The position numbers and the translations under genes were made by a program. A DNA stretch of 64,000 nucleotides from an uncultured Rhodospirillaceae bacterium (lineage in GTDB: Bacteria > Pseudomonadota > Alphaproteobacteria > Dongiales > Dongiaceae). A model generated the notes under the pieces. The model saw only the letters and a program-made list of their open reading frames with translations. It was not told where the DNA came from and searched no databases. Where the stretch lies: assembly GCA_902826565.1 (NCBI GenBank), contig CADEFF010000005.1, positions 39,837 to 103,836 of the forward strand, written 5' to 3'. Below, one piece after another: positions 52,847 to 62,799 of this stretch; within the stretch, counting starts at the first letter, position 1; each line of letters begins with the position of its first letter.

Positions 52847-53692
52847 ATGCGCGCAACCCTCTTCGGCACAACTGCCGCCATCGCCCTCGGCCTCGCGACG
52901 TTCGCCGCTCCGGCCACGCTGCGCGCCGACGATACGACCCAGACCGAGGCCACCACGACCGCTCCGGCGACAGCCGTCGATGCGGAGAAGCTCATCGGCC
53001 AGAATATCGTCAATCCGGCGGGCGAGACGGTCGGCGAAATCCAGAGCGTCGTCATCGACCAGGACGGCACGGTCCGTCACGTGATCGTCGGCGTCGGCGG
53101 CTTCCTCGGCGTCGGCGAGCGCAACGTCGCCCTGCCGTGGGAAAGCCTGACGATCTCCGACAACGGCGAAACTGTCGTCGCCGCGGCGACGAAGGAGCAG
53201 CTCGAGGCGATGCCCGAGCATCGCTATCCGGAGTCGGTCACCGGCGGCGTCTATTCCTACGATCAGGATCTGACCGCCAATCCCTATCTCGCCGAGAACA
53301 GCACCGCGGATGTGGACACCGCGGCGGATGCGGACACCACGGCGGATGTGGACACCATGGAGAACACCACCATGGAGTCCAACACCGCGCCGGCGGCGGG
53401 CACGGTCGGCGATTTCCGCGCGAGCCAGCTCGTGGGCGTGACCGTTGTCAATAGCGCCGGCGAAACGATCGGCGAGATCAACGAGCTGCTGCTTGCCCGC
53501 GAAGGCAATGTCGACGGCGTCGTCGTCGATGTGGGCGGCTTCCTCGGCATGGGCGAGCGTCCGGTGCTGATCTCGTGGAACGACATCCAGCTCGCGGACC
53601 AGAATGCGGACGACAAGCTGGAAGCCACCACGAGCATGACCAAGGAACAGCTCAACGCGCTGCCGGTTTACGAGGACAGCGCCGCCCAGTAG
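52847..53692 (+). CDS. Secreted protein with two PRC-barrel domains
   Basis: A 281-residue exported protein. Signal peptide at 1-26 (FGTTAAIALGLATFAAPATLR). Two PRC-barrel repeats are seen at about 45-140 and 190-275, each with a VxxxxGETIGEI/NPAGETVGEI strand and a VGGFLGxGER segment. Between them an acidic linker (about 154-175) is made of tandem 18-nt repeats. PRC-barrels bind other proteins or RNA in several systems, but the role of secreted alphaproteobacterial members is unknown. Preceded by GGAGA at about 7 nt. Confidence 0.8.
   Translation: MRATLFGTTAAIALGLATFAAPATLRADDTTQTEATTTAPATAVDAEKLIGQNIVNPAGETVGEIQSVVIDQDGTVRHVIVGVGGFLGVGERNVALPWESLTISDNGETVVAAATKEQLEAMPEHRYPESVTGGVYSYDQDLTANPYLAENSTADVDTAADADTTADVDTMENTTMESNTAPAAGTVGDFRASQLVGVTVVNSAGETIGEINELLLAREGNVDGVVVDVGGFLGMGERPVLISWNDIQLADQNADDKLEATTSMTKEQLNALPVYEDSAAQ
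53306..53359 (+). repeat. Three tandem 18-nt repeats inside the PRC-barrel gene
   Basis: Near-identical 18-mers starting GCGGATGYGGACACC code for ADVDTA, ADADTT and ADVDTM. They make the acidic linker between the barrels and could change in number without breaking the frame. Confidence 0.85.
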
Positions 53693-53722
53693 CGCCGGCG
53701 TCGGTTCCTGTCCTTTAGAATT

Positions 53723-53751
53723 GAAGCCCGGGGCGCGCTCTCCCGGGCTTC
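53723..53751 (+). terminator. Hairpin after the PRC-barrel gene
   Basis: GAAGCCCGGG and CCCGGGCTTC form a perfect 10-bp stem with a 9-nt loop about 30 nt after the stop. The T-tract is poor, so it could be a terminator or a stability element. Confidence 0.55.
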
Positions 53752-53918
53752 ACGCCTTTCGACCGGCGTTTCGCGATGGCGCTGCGACCGCCTGTCGCAG
53801 GCCGACGGCGATTTCGTGACCGAGTCCGGGCATCATCACAAAGCCCGCGCCGGTCGGAACGCTTCGCAACCCGCGCGGTTGATGAAGCAGCCGAGAATCA
53901 TCAACAGGAGTGTGCATC

Positions 53919-54620
53919 ATGCGTATACGTCTTTTGACGACCGCTGCTGCCATTGCGCTTTTCGCCGCGATGACGGCGCCCGGTCTCGCCATCGCCGCCG
54001 GCGAGACGCCGAGCTCGAGCACGGGCGCTACGACGGGCACCAGCACCAGCACGGGCGGCTCGCTGAGCGAGCCTGCCGGCATCGACAGCAACGCCACGAC
54101 ACCGTCGGTCTATGCGCCGTCGAGCGGCGCCGGATCGCCGGGCGTGGGCGCAGGCACCGCGGGCACGGGCGTTTCTTCGTCGGGCACGCTCGGCAACAGC
54201 ACGAGCCCGGCCTTGTCGCCGAGCGGGGTTTCGACCAACGCGTCCTCGAGCAATATCTCCGGCTCTGCCGGCACGATGGGTTCGAGCGGCTCGACGGTCA
54301 TGCCCACTCCGGGCATGCCGGGGACGGTTTCGACGCCGATCAGCGGGCCGGTCGGTAGCAATGCCGAGCCGGGGCGCTATATCGGCGCGCCTTACGAGAC
54401 GAGCATGGGCGGCACGGAGCATTTCCGTCGTACCACCCGCGGCGACCTCCAGGCGAGCAACAACCAGAGCCGCTATGACGAGCTCGTGCAGACCATCCGG
54501 GAGACCGCCGGCGACACCCGGGGCATGGCCGACCGGAATACGGCGGGTCCGCTGCCGCAGTCGCCCTTCGCCCCGTCGGCGAGCGGCGCCTCGATGGAGA
54601 GCGGCGGCTCCAGCTATTAG
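53919..54620 (+). CDS. Low-complexity Ser/Gly/Thr-rich secreted protein
   Basis: A 233-residue protein of unknown function. A signal peptide (1-26, RIRLLTTAAAIALFAAMTAPG) is followed by about 130 residues rich in Ser, Gly, Thr and Ala with short runs, then a more ordinary C-terminal part (from about 145, GRYIGAPYETSMGGTEHFRR). The ATG at 53919 has AGGAG at 8 nt. It lies alone between two hairpins. It may be a surface or matrix-type protein; no domain is recognised. Confidence 0.65.
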   Translation: MRIRLLTTAAAIALFAAMTAPGLAIAAGETPSSSTGATTGTSTSTGGSLSEPAGIDSNATTPSVYAPSSGAGSPGVGAGTAGTGVSSSGTLGNSTSPALSPSGVSTNASSSNISGSAGTMGSSGSTVMPTPGMPGTVSTPISGPVGSNAEPGRYIGAPYETSMGGTEHFRRTTRGDLQASNNQSRYDELVQTIRETAGDTRGMADRNTAGPLPQSPFAPSASGASMESGGSSY

Positions 54621-54666
54621 GCCGGCTCGCGGCGCCGATCCGAGGCCGCGACCGCCGATCGATGCG

Positions 54667-54700
54667 AAAGCCCGGGCAAGGAGCTGCCCGGGCTTTTTTT
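54667..54700 (+). terminator. Intrinsic terminator
   Basis: An 11-bp perfect stem (AAGCCCGGGCA/TGCCCGGGCTT), a 6-nt loop and a T-run of seven directly after it. Ends the low-complexity protein gene; it is close in sequence to the preceding hairpin at 53723. Confidence 0.85.
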
Positions 54701-54792
54701 GCCTGGCGGATGTTCCGTCCGAAAGGACGTCGGCCGAAAGACCTGGGCGAAAGGACGCGGGCCGAGGCGGTGCGGGATGCGGGGGCTCGCGC

Positions 54793-55167
54793 CTACCGAC
54801 CGGCCGCCGCCACGCGCTCCACCTCCTCGAGCTTGCCCGCCGCGGCGCGGTCGGCGGTGCGCCAGCGCTGCGCCACCTCGCTCAGCCGGTCGAGGATCTC
54901 GCGCAGCTCCTCGCCGCGGGTCGTCAGGCTGTAGGTGACCGAGGGCGGAATGGTCGCCTCGTAGTGACGATGGATGATGTGCGCCTCTTCCAGCATGCGC
55001 AGCCGGTCGGTCAGGACCTTCGCCGAGATGCCAGCGACGCGCCGCTTGAGCTCGCCGAAGCGTTGCGGTCCCTGGCTGCGCAGAACCCATAGGATGTAAG
55101 TGGTCCATGGCCCCATCAGGAGCCGCAGGAGCCAGTCCATCGGGCATTCGGTCTTGCATTGCTGCAT
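54793..55167 (-). CDS. HxlR-family transcriptional regulator
   Basis: A 124-residue winged-helix regulator. The family start CPMDWLLRLLMGPWTTYILWVL, the RRVAGISAKVLTDRLRMLEE recognition region and the wing IPPSVTYSLTTRGEELREIL are all seen. Two N-terminal cysteines (Cys4, Cys8) could respond to electrophiles as in HypR. No target gene is certain; the 377-nt gap to its right is the likely control region. Confidence 0.87.
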   Translation of the reverse strand: MQQCKTECPMDWLLRLLMGPWTTYILWVLRSQGPQRFGELKRRVAGISAKVLTDRLRMLEEAHIIHRHYEATIPPSVTYSLTTRGEELREILDRLSEVAQRWRTADRAAAGKLEEVERVAAAGR

Positions 55168-55544
55168 GGAAACCCTCCTCGAGGCGAAGCGGCGGGAAGG
55201 CCGTGGCCTTCGCCGGCAGCGTCAAGTTTCATTGGCGGTTACAATAAGCAATCGACTATGAAATGGCAAGTCGATAGAACCCGGAAATCAAAAAACCTAA
55301 GGAAATCCTGCGATCTACGTCCGTCCGCTGGAGTCGACGCGGGGTGGCAGGGCGGAGCGACCGACCGCACCTCCCGCTCCCGCGCAACGCGCGGTAAATC
55401 CCGACACGAACCGAAAGCAAATATTCGAGAATTTTATCAGAAATCTGAAAAATTATTGAACATAATTTATATAATCCAAATAAAACTTTCGCATATACGC
55501 CAATTCGTCTTGGGACAATTCGAGATCGGTTCTATGATATCGCC
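55168..55544. promoter_or_regulatory. 377-nt divergent region with an AT-rich core
   Basis: No gene seen. From about 55400 to 55505 the sequence is strikingly AT-rich (for example AAATCTGAAAAATTATTGAA) against a GC-rich background, and it includes a TATAAT (55470-55475). It should hold the promoters of the HxlR gene and of the small membrane protein gene; no certain -35/-10 pair or operator was assigned. Confidence 0.45.
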
Positions 55545-55895
55545 ATGGCCATGCTTACCGAGATCATCGCGTCGAGCGAAGCCATCAGGCGCAAGACCCT
55601 CGTCGCCGGATGGGTGCTGGTCGTGTTCGCCGTGGCGTTCCTCGTCTTCGATCTGGTCGAATGGCGGCTGCATGGCGGGAGCTTCGTCATCACCTCCACC
55701 GCGTGGCTCTGGTATGTCGCGCACAAGGAGAGCCTGTTGCTGGCCCAGCAGGCCATCGAAGGCTATGTCTGGCAGCCGCTCTGGAGCGTGATCGAGCTGA
55801 TGCTCGCCATGCCGGTCTTCGTGATCTTCGGCGGGCCCGGGCTCGCCCTGCTCTATCTCGGCTACTTCGGCGACGCGCGCGGCGCCCGCCGCTGA
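55545..55895 (+). CDS. Small membrane protein, function unknown
   Basis: A 116-residue protein with two strong hydrophobic segments at about 20-40 (LVAGWVLVVFAVAFLVFDLV) and about 85-105 (LMLAMPVFVIFGGPGLALLY), probably a two-span inner-membrane protein. No family was recognised. The downstream lepA gene is convergent. Its AT-rich promoter region suggests acquired or specially regulated DNA (inference). Confidence 0.6.
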   Translation: MAMLTEIIASSEAIRRKTLVAGWVLVVFAVAFLVFDLVEWRLHGGSFVITSTAWLWYVAHKESLLLAQQAIEGYVWQPLWSVIELMLAMPVFVIFGGPGLALLYLGYFGDARGARR

Positions 55896-55919
55896 GACTC
55901 AAGGCCGCCGTCGCCGCTT

Positions 55920-57725
55920 CTAGCTGTCGCCCATCTTCAGCGCGGCGAGGAAGGCGGATTGCGGGATCTCGACGTTCCCGTATTGCCGCATCCGCTTCTT
56001 GCCTTCCTTCTGCTTCTCCAGGAGCTTGCGCTTGCGGCTGATGTCGCCGCCATAGCACTTGGCGGTGACGTCCTTGCGCAGCGCGCTCACGGTCTCACGC
56101 GCGATGACGCGACCGCCGATCGCCGCCTGGATCGCGATCTTGAAGAGCTGCCTCGGGATGAGCTCCTTCAGCCGGGTGCAGAGCGCGCGGCCGCGCTGCT
56201 CCGAATGGCTGCGATGGACGATGCAGGCGAGCGCATCCACCGGCTCGGCGTTCACCAGGATCGAGAGCTTCACGAGGTCGCCGGTACGATAGCTGTCCAC
56301 CTGATAGTCGAAGCTCGCATAGCCGCGCGATACCGACTTCAGCCGGTCGTAGAAATCGAACACCACCTCGTTGAGCGGCAGGCGGTAGATCAGCATCGCG
56401 CGGTTGCCCGCATAGGTGAGGTCGATCTGCTCGCCGCGACGCTCCTCGCAGAGCTTGAGAATGGGCCCGAGATACGCGTCCGGCACCAGGATCGTGGCGC
56501 GGATCCAGGGCTCGTCGATATGGTCGATCCGCACCGGATCCGGCATGTCGGCGGGGTTGTGCAGCTCCATCATCTCGCCGTTCGTGAGATGGATATGATA
56601 GACGACCGACGGGGCCGTGGTGATGAGGTCGAGGTCGAACTCGCGCTCGAGCCGCTCCTGAATGATCTCGAGATGCAGGAGCCCGAGGAAGCCGCAGCGG
56701 AAGCCGAAGCCGAGCGCGGCCGAGGTCTCCGGTTCGAACTGGAAGCTCGCGTCGTTGAGCCGCAGCTTGGCGAGGCTTTCGCGCAGATTGCCGTAATCCG
56801 CGGCATCGATCGGGAAGAGGCCGCAGAACACCACCGGCACGGAGGGCTTGAAGCCCGGCAGCGGCTCCGCCGCAGGACGCCGTTCCTCGGTGATGGTGTC
56901 GCCGATCCGGCAATCCGCCACCTGCTTGATGCCGGCGGTGAGGAAGCCGATCTCGCCCGGCCCGAGCGCATCGGCCGTCGTCGCCTTCGGCGAGAACACG
57001 CCGACCTTCTCCACCTGGTGCGCGGCGCCGGTGGACATGAGCCGGATCTTCATGCCGGCCTTGAGCGTGCCTTCCTTGACGCGGAGCAGGATGATGACGC
57101 CGAGATAGGCGTCGTACCAACTGTCGATCAGCAGCGCCTTCAGCGGCACCGCCGGATCGCCCTCAGGCGCCGGCAGCCGGTGGACCAGCGCCTCCAGCAC
57201 CTCATCGATGCCGATGCCGGTCTTGGCCGAGATCATCACCGCGTGCGAGGCATCGAGCCCGATCACATCCTCGATCTGCTGCTTCACCTTCTCCGGCTCG
57301 GCGGCCGGCAGGTCGATCTTGTTCAGGACCGGCACGATCTCGTGGTTGTTGTCGATCGCCTGATAGACATTGGCGAGGGTTTGCGCCTCGACGCCCTGGC
57401 TCGCATCCACCACGAGGAGCGAGCCTTCGCAGGCGGCGAGGCTGCGGCTCACCTCATAGGCGAAATCGACATGGCCGGGCGTGTCGATGAGGTTGAGGAC
57501 ATAATCCTCGCCGCTCTCAGCCTTATAGGCGAGACGCACGGTCTGCGCCTTGATGGTGATGCCGCGTTCGCGCTCGATCTCCATGGAATCGAGCACCTGC
57601 TCCTTCATCTCGCGCCGGGTGAGCCCGCCGCAACGCTCGATCAGCCGGTCCGCAAGGGTGGACTTGCCGTGATCGATATGGGCGATGATCGAGAAGTTGC
57701 GGATATGCTTGAGGTCGGCGGTCAT
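55920..57725 (-). CDS. lepA: Elongation factor 4 (LepA) ribosomal GTPase
   Basis: A 601-residue translational GTPase (E. coli LepA has 599). The G domain has [29 protein letters not shown] and NKIDLPAA, and the LepA-specific C-terminal domain ends with [20 protein letters not shown]. It back-translocates or aids ribosome biogenesis. The ATG at 57725 begins [10 protein letters not shown]; a longer in-frame extension is not part of the family. Confidence 0.95.
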   Translation of the reverse strand: MTADLKHIRNFSIIAHIDHGKSTLADRLIERCGGLTRREMKEQVLDSMEIERERGITIKAQTVRLAYKAESGEDYVLNLIDTPGHVDFAYEVSRSLAACEGSLLVVDASQGVEAQTLANVYQAIDNNHEIVPVLNKIDLPAAEPEKVKQQIEDVIGLDASHAVMISAKTGIGIDEVLEALVHRLPAPEGDPAVPLKALLIDSWYDAYLGVIILLRVKEGTLKAGMKIRLMSTGAAHQVEKVGVFSPKATTADALGPGEIGFLTAGIKQVADCRIGDTITEERRPAAEPLPGFKPSVPVVFCGLFPIDAADYGNLRESLAKLRLNDASFQFEPETSAALGFGFRCGFLGLLHLEIIQERLEREFDLDLITTAPSVVYHIHLTNGEMMELHNPADMPDPVRIDHIDEPWIRATILVPDAYLGPILKLCEERRGEQIDLTYAGNRAMLIYRLPLNEVVFDFYDRLKSVSRGYASFDYQVDSYRTGDLVKLSILVNAEPVDALACIVHRSHSEQRGRALCTRLKELIPRQLFKIAIQAAIGGRVIARETVSALRKDVTAKCYGGDISRKRKLLEKQKEGKKRMRQYGNVEIPQSAFLAALKMGDS

Positions 57726-57869
57726 TCCGTCCCGTCGAATCGGAGAAGCGGGGCTGAGGGCGGCTGGAACATAGGGGCGGCCCCCGCTCCGCGCAACCGA
57801 AGCCGCGTGGGCCCCGGGGCCGGCTCTGATCATCGGGACGCGCCTGCCTTGCCCGGCTCTACCGAGTCT

Positions 57870-57887
57870 CCATACGTGTTAGTATGG
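57870..57887. promoter_or_regulatory. TetR operator O1 (CCATAC-N6-GTATGG)
   Basis: CCATACGTGTTAGTATGG: exact 6-bp inverted arms with a 6-bp centre, in the lepA-tetR divergent gap. The same arms recur at two more sites around this gene. Confidence 0.75.
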
Positions 57888-57914
57888 TCTTGTTGATCTT
57901 GCCTGAACTCGAAG

Positions 57915-57932
57915 CCATACGTTAACGTATGG
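57915..57932. promoter_or_regulatory. TetR operator O2 (perfect palindrome)
   Basis: CCATACGTTAACGTATGG is a perfect 18-bp palindrome ending 3 nt before the tetR start codon. A TTGATC (57893-57898) lies just upstream as a possible -35 box, so binding would block transcription and, being next to the start codon, indicates a very short leader. Confidence 0.8.
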
Positions 57933-57935
57933 GCG

Positions 57936-58484
57936 ATGGTGGATAACGCCTCTCAAGGTCCGGCGAGCTGGCTCCGGGCGGCGCTGCAGATGCTGCGCAG
58001 CGAGGGAATCGAGGCGGTCCGCATCGAACGGGTGGCCCGCGCGCTCGGCGTCACGAAGGGCAGCTTCTATTGGCATTTTCGCGACCATGACGCGCTCCTG
58101 GCGGCCATGCTGGCGGAATGGGAGCGGCGCGCCGGCCGGGCCTTCCTCGACCGGCTGGATGCCGCGAGCGCGGACCCTGTCGAGCGCCTCCGGCTGCTTT
58201 TCGAGACGGTGATCCGCGAGGGGCGAGGGGCCCTCGATCCCGCCATTCGCGCCTGGGCGCTCCACGATGTGCGGGCCGGGGAGGCGCTTGCCCGCGTCGA
58301 TCGCCTCCGGCTGGACTGGCTCGACGGCCTGTTTCGCGAGGCAGGCTTCGGGCCTGCGGATTCGCTCGTCCGATCCCGGCTCGCCTATTTCGCCCTGCTC
58401 GGCGAGCATGGCCTCAAATCCGCGGAAGACCTCGCGGAACGGCTGGGTTTTGCCAAGAAGAGCCTCCAGCTCCTGACCCGGTAA
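57936..58484 (+). CDS. TetR-family transcriptional regulator
   Basis: A 182-residue repressor. The helix-turn-helix (about 10-55) has GIEAVRIERVARALGV and the signature TKGSFYWHFRDHDALLAAML. The C-terminal ligand domain is helical. No Shine-Dalgarno is clear before the ATG at 57936, which lies next to operator O2. Autoregulation and control of the downstream 81-residue gene are expected from the three operators. Confidence 0.87.
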   Translation: MVDNASQGPASWLRAALQMLRSEGIEAVRIERVARALGVTKGSFYWHFRDHDALLAAMLAEWERRAGRAFLDRLDAASADPVERLRLLFETVIREGRGALDPAIRAWALHDVRAGEALARVDRLRLDWLDGLFREAGFGPADSLVRSRLAYFALLGEHGLKSAEDLAERLGFAKKSLQLLTR

Positions 58485-58491
58485 CGTCATA

Positions 58492-58509
58492 CCATACGGA
58501 CAAGTATGG
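58492..58509. promoter_or_regulatory. TetR operator O3 (CCATAC-N6-GTATGG)
   Basis: CCATACGGACAAGTATGG: the same arms as O1 and O2, just after the tetR stop and 132 nt before the next small gene. This makes the small gene a likely target of the regulator. Confidence 0.72.
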
Positions 58510-58640
58510 TGCTGGCGCGGACCCCTCCCCGGGAGGCCCGTGGAAAGGCGCCGGGAACTTCCACCGGCCGATTCCGGTTTTTCCGGTATGGCGGCGGGAA
58601 TTGCGAGCGCCGGAAGACGCAACGCATCAGGGAGGCCATC

Positions 58641-58886
58641 ATGACCGACATGAACAGAACTGCCCGCGCGGCCGCCTTCTGGATGGTCCAGGGCGCGGCC
58701 CTGAGCCTGAAGCTCCGGGCGCATGGCCGGGTCGACGAGGCGGAGAACCTCGATCACCTGCTGGGCGAGGTCTCGCAGATGATGTCCGCGGAATGCGGCC
58801 GGCCGAGCCTGATGCACGCGCTCGATTGGGCGAGCAGCCAGCTCTGGCAGCCGGACGTGCTGCCGGCCTCTACCACCCGCCACTGA
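58641..58886 (+). CDS. Small protein of unknown function, likely TetR target
   Basis: An 81-residue soluble protein preceded by GGGAGG. It has no signal or membrane span; the middle is helical and acidic (LRAHGRVDEAENLDHLLGEV) and a CGRPSLMHALDWASS segment follows. No family was recognised. Operator O3 upstream suggests repression by the adjacent TetR protein. It converges with pheT. Confidence 0.6.
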   Translation: MTDMNRTARAAAFWMVQGAALSLKLRAHGRVDEAENLDHLLGEVSQMMSAECGRPSLMHALDWASSQLWQPDVLPASTTRH

Positions 58887-58895
58887 AAATCCGGA

Positions 58896-61286
58896 CTAGC
58901 TTCGCAGCACCGCACCGGTCGCCTTGGCCACGGCGGCGACGATCTTCTGCGATACGGCCTCGATCTCGGCGTCGGTCAGGGTCCGTTCGGTCGGCTGCAG
59001 CACCACCGAGATCGCAACCGACTTCTTGCCCGCCCCGAGCCGCTCGCCCTCATAGAGATCGAAGAGGCCGACCGAGGCGATAAGCGCCTTGTCGGCGCCC
59101 TTCGCCGCCCGCAGCAGCTTCTCCGCCGGCACCGCGGCATCGACCAGGAAGGCGAAGTCGCGCTCGACCGGCTGCAGCGTCGAGGGCCGGAAGGCGGCGC
59201 GGCCCTTGCCGGCGCGCGGCTGCGGCACCGCCTCCAGCATCACCTCGAAGGCCACCGCCGGGCCCTCGATATCGAAGGCCTGCGCCACGCGCGGATGGAG
59301 CGCGCCGAAGCGCGCGAGCAGGGTCGGCCCCAGCCGGAACTGGCCGGACTGGCCCGGGTGGTACCAGCCGGGCGCGTCGGCGGTCGTCTGGAAATTCTCG
59401 ACCGGCGCGCCGAGCGCCGTCAGCAGCGACTGCGCATCGGCCTTCGCGACGAAGGCATCGACCGGCCTGTGCCCGTCGCGCCAGTGGCGCGGCCCGTCCT
59501 GGCCGATGCGGATGCCGGCCGCAACCAGCGCCTGGCCTTTCTCCGTGACATCCGAATAATGCGGCCCGACCTCGAAGAGGCCGATATCGGGAATGCCGCG
59601 CGCCTGGTTGCGCGCCGCCGCCATCAGCAGGTTCGGCAGGATCGAGGGCCGCATCACGTCGAGATCGGCGCTGATCGGGTTGGCGAGGCGCAGTTCCGGC
59701 TTGACCCCGCCGAAATGCCCGGCAGCGGCCGAAGCCGTGAAGGAATAGGTGACCGCTTCCAGGAGCCCACGGTCGGCGAGCAGCCGCTTCGCCTGCTGAC
59801 CGCGGCGTTGCGCCGGCGTCACGGCGGGCTCCGGCAGCGCGCTCGCCCGATCGAGCGGCACCGCCGGCACCTTGTCGAAACCTTCGACGCGCAGCACTTC
59901 CTCGACGAGATCGGGCTCGCCCGCGATGTCGGCGCGCCAGGAGGGCGGCACCGTCTCGAGCCGCCCGTCCTTCGCCGTGACCTCGAAGCCGAGCTTGGTC
60001 AGGATCTCGCTCGCGCGCGCCGCCGGCACATCGAGCCCGCCGAGATCCCGGATGCGGTCCGGACGGAGCGCGACGTGCCGGCGCCATTCCGGCAGGCTGC
60101 CCGCCCGCACCACCTCGCTCGCCTCGCCGCCGCAAAGCTCCAGGACGAGCCGCGCCGCAACCTCGGCGCCCCAGTCGGCCGAAGCCGGATCGAGCCCGCG
60201 CTCGAAGCGGTAGCGCGCATCGCTCTCGATGCCGAGCCGGCGGCCGGTCGTCGCGGTGCGTTTCGGATCGAACAGCGCCACCTCGAGGAACATCTCGGTG
60301 GTGGCTTCCGAGCAGCCGCTCGCCTCGCCGCCCATGATGCCGCCGATGCCATGCACCGCCCTCGCGTCGGCGATCACGGTCATGTCGGGGTCGAGGGCGT
60401 AGCGGCGGCCGTCGAGTGCGAGAATCGTCTCGTCCGGCTTCGCCATGCGCATGACGAGATCGCCGGCGAGTTTCTTCGCGTCGAACACATGGAGCGGCCG
60501 GTTGAGATCGAAGGTCACGAAATTGGTGATGTCGACCAGCGCCGAGATAGGGCGGAGCCCGATCGCCACCAGCCGGTCCCTCAGCCATTGCGGGCTCGGC
60601 CCGTTCCTGAGGCCGCGGAAATAGCGGCCGACCACGTAAGGACAGGCCGCCTCGTCCGCGAGATCGCGGCGCCACCGGATCGGGCTCTCGAAGCTGCCCT
60701 TTACCGGCGAGAGATCGAACGGCTTCAGCGTTCCGACGCCGGCCGCGGCAAGGTCGCGCGCGATGCCGCGCACGCCGAGACAGTCGGCGCGGTCCGGCGT
60801 GACCTTGGCATCGAACACCGGATCGTCGAGCCCCATCAGGGCGGCGAAGGGCTTGCCGACCGGGGCGTCCGCGGGCAGGTCGATGATCCCGTCATGGTCC
60901 TCGCCGAGGCCCATCTCGCGCGCCGAGCAGAGCATGCCGTTCGATTCCACGCCGCGGATGACGCCCTTCCTGAGCTCGAGGCCGGTGCCGGGGATGCGGC
61001 TGCCGGCGGGCGCGAACACGCCCTTCATGCCGGTGCGCGCATTGGGAGCGCCGCAGACGACCTGGACCTTCTCCTTGCCGGTATCGACGATGCAGACCCT
61101 GAGGCGGTCGGCGTTCGGATGCGGCTTCGCTTCCACCACATAGCCGACCGTGAAGGGCGCCAGATCCCTGGCGCGATCCGCGACGGTCTCGATCTCGATG
61201 CCGAGCGCCGTCAGCCGCTCCGCGACCGCAGCGGCATCGACATCGCTTTCAAGATGCTGGCGGAGCCAGCCGAGGGTGAATTTCAT
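58896..61286 (-). CDS. pheT: Phenylalanyl-tRNA synthetase beta subunit
   Basis: A 796-residue subunit matching the usual length. It opens with [12 protein letters not shown]; the tRNA-binding EMAP-like domain (about 40-150), the B5 domain (about 400-470) and the anticodon-like FDX-ACB domain at the C-terminus ([14 protein letters not shown]) are visible. The ATG at 61286 overlaps the pheS stop by four bases. It forms a heterotetramer with PheS to charge tRNA-Phe. Confidence 0.95.
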   Translation of the reverse strand: MKFTLGWLRQHLESDVDAAAVAERLTALGIEIETVADRARDLAPFTVGYVVEAKPHPNADRLRVCIVDTGKEKVQVVCGAPNARTGMKGVFAPAGSRIPGTGLELRKGVIRGVESNGMLCSAREMGLGEDHDGIIDLPADAPVGKPFAALMGLDDPVFDAKVTPDRADCLGVRGIARDLAAAGVGTLKPFDLSPVKGSFESPIRWRRDLADEAACPYVVGRYFRGLRNGPSPQWLRDRLVAIGLRPISALVDITNFVTFDLNRPLHVFDAKKLAGDLVMRMAKPDETILALDGRRYALDPDMTVIADARAVHGIGGIMGGEASGCSEATTEMFLEVALFDPKRTATTGRRLGIESDARYRFERGLDPASADWGAEVAARLVLELCGGEASEVVRAGSLPEWRRHVALRPDRIRDLGGLDVPAARASEILTKLGFEVTAKDGRLETVPPSWRADIAGEPDLVEEVLRVEGFDKVPAVPLDRASALPEPAVTPAQRRGQQAKRLLADRGLLEAVTYSFTASAAAGHFGGVKPELRLANPISADLDVMRPSILPNLLMAAARNQARGIPDIGLFEVGPHYSDVTEKGQALVAAGIRIGQDGPRHWRDGHRPVDAFVAKADAQSLLTALGAPVENFQTTADAPGWYHPGQSGQFRLGPTLLARFGALHPRVAQAFDIEGPAVAFEVMLEAVPQPRAGKGRAAFRPSTLQPVERDFAFLVDAAVPAEKLLRAAKGADKALIASVGLFDLYEGERLGAGKKSVAISVVLQPTERTLTDAEIEAVSQKIVAAVAKATGAVLRS

Positions 61287-62359
61287 CGCCCGCCTCCCAG
61301 CACGAGGCTCGGCTGGTCGAGCGGGGCGAAGCCGTAATGGGCGAGCCAGCGCTGGTCCGCCTCGAAGAAGGTGCGCAGATCGGGGATGCCGTATTTCAGC
61401 ATGGCGATGCGCTCGATCCCCATGCCGAAGGCGAAGCCCTGGTACTTGGCGGGATCGATGCCGCAATTCTGCAGCACGCGCGGATGCACCATGCCGCAGC
61501 CGAGAATTTCGAGCCAATCGTCACCCGCGCCGATCTTCAACTCGCCGCCCGCGCGGGAACAGCCGATATCCATCTCCGCCGACGGTTCGGTGAAGGGGAA
61601 GTGGCTGGCGCGGAAGCGCACCGGCACGTCCGGCACCTCGAAATAGGTGCGGCAGAATTCGATCAGGCAGCCCTTCAGGTGCCCCATGTGGGAATGCTCG
61701 TCGATCACGAGCCCTTCCACCTGGTGGAACATGGGCGTGTGCGTCATGTCCGAATCGGAGCGGAAGGTGCGGCCGGGCACGATGATGCGGATCGGCGGCT
61801 TCACCCCTTCCATCGTGCGCACCTGCACGGGCGAGGTGTGCGTGCGCAAGAGCAGGCGGCCGCCGTCCGGCGCTTGCGGAAAGTAGAACGTGTCGTGCAT
61901 CTGCCGCGCGGGATGCTCGGGCGGGATGTTGAGGGCGGTGAAGTTGTGGAAATCGTCCTCGATGTCCGGCCCTTCGGCGATGGAGAAGCCCATCTCGCCG
62001 AAGATGGCGACCACCTCGTCGATCGTCTGGCTGATCGGATGGATGCGCCCTTCGGCCTCGGGCCGCGGGGGCAGGGTGACGTCGATGCGCTCGGCCGCGA
62101 GCTTGGCGTCGAGTGCCGCGCCTTCGAGTGACGCCTTGCGCGCGTCAATGGCACCCGCCACCGCGTCGCGCAGCGCGTTCATGGCCTGGCCGGCCGCGCG
62201 CCGTTCCTCGGCGCCCATCGCACCCAAGCCCTTCATCAGTTCGGTGACGCGGCCCTTCTTGCCCAAGGCCGAGACGCGCAACGCCTCCAGCGCGTCCAGG
62301 CCGGACGCGCCTTCGACCGCCGCCAGAAGCTCGGTCCGAAGCTGGTTCAGGTCGGTCAT
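61283..62359 (-). CDS. pheS: Phenylalanyl-tRNA synthetase alpha subunit
   Basis: A 358-residue class II synthetase subunit. Motif 2 ([19 protein letters not shown]) and motif 3 ([18 protein letters not shown]) are present, with an N-terminal coiled coil (1-90). It catalyses phenylalanine activation. It overlaps pheT in the ATGA form and follows rplT by about 70 nt. Confidence 0.96.
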   Translation of the reverse strand: MTDLNQLRTELLAAVEGASGLDALEALRVSALGKKGRVTELMKGLGAMGAEERRAAGQAMNALRDAVAGAIDARKASLEGAALDAKLAAERIDVTLPPRPEAEGRIHPISQTIDEVVAIFGEMGFSIAEGPDIEDDFHNFTALNIPPEHPARQMHDTFYFPQAPDGGRLLLRTHTSPVQVRTMEGVKPPIRIIVPGRTFRSDSDMTHTPMFHQVEGLVIDEHSHMGHLKGCLIEFCRTYFEVPDVPVRFRASHFPFTEPSAEMDIGCSRAGGELKIGAGDDWLEILGCGMVHPRVLQNCGIDPAKYQGFAFGMGIERIAMLKYGIPDLRTFFEADQRWLAHYGFAPLDQPSLVLGGGR

Positions 62360-62429
62360 CGCATCACCCGCGGTTTGCGCCCACGGGAGGTTCGCTCAAT
62401 TCGCGCGCCCCACCGGGGCGGCGCCGCCC

Positions 62430-62789
62430 TCACGCCTTGAGGGAAGCGCGCGCCTCTTCGACGAGCGCGCCGAACGCCGCCGGCTCGCTGACGGCAAGCT
62501 CCGCCAGGACCTTGCGGTCCAGCACGATGCCCGCCTTCTTGATGCCCGCCATGAACTGGGAATAGGTCAGTCCGTTGGCGCGGGCGCCGGCGTTGATGCG
62601 CTGAATCCAAAGCGCGCGGAAGTCGCGCTTCTTGTTGCGGCGGTCGCGATAGGCGTACTGCAACGCCTTTTCGACCCGCTCCAACGCGATGCGGTAATTG
62701 GTCGACGAGCGGCCCCGGTAACCGGAGGCCAGCGCGAGAACCTTCTTGTGCCGGGCGTGGCTCGTCACGCCCCGTTTCACGCGTGCCAT
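62430..62789 (-). CDS. rplT: 50S ribosomal protein L20
   Basis: A 119-residue protein matching the family, with [18 protein letters not shown] at the start and the [20 protein letters not shown] rRNA-binding segment. It starts 10 nt after the rpmI stop. Confidence 0.97.
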   Translation of the reverse strand: MARVKRGVTSHARHKKVLALASGYRGRSSTNYRIALERVEKALQYAYRDRRNKKRDFRALWIQRINAGARANGLTYSQFMAGIKKAGIVLDRKVLAELAVSEPAAFGALVEEARASLKA

Positions 62790-62799
62790 GGCTTATCTC

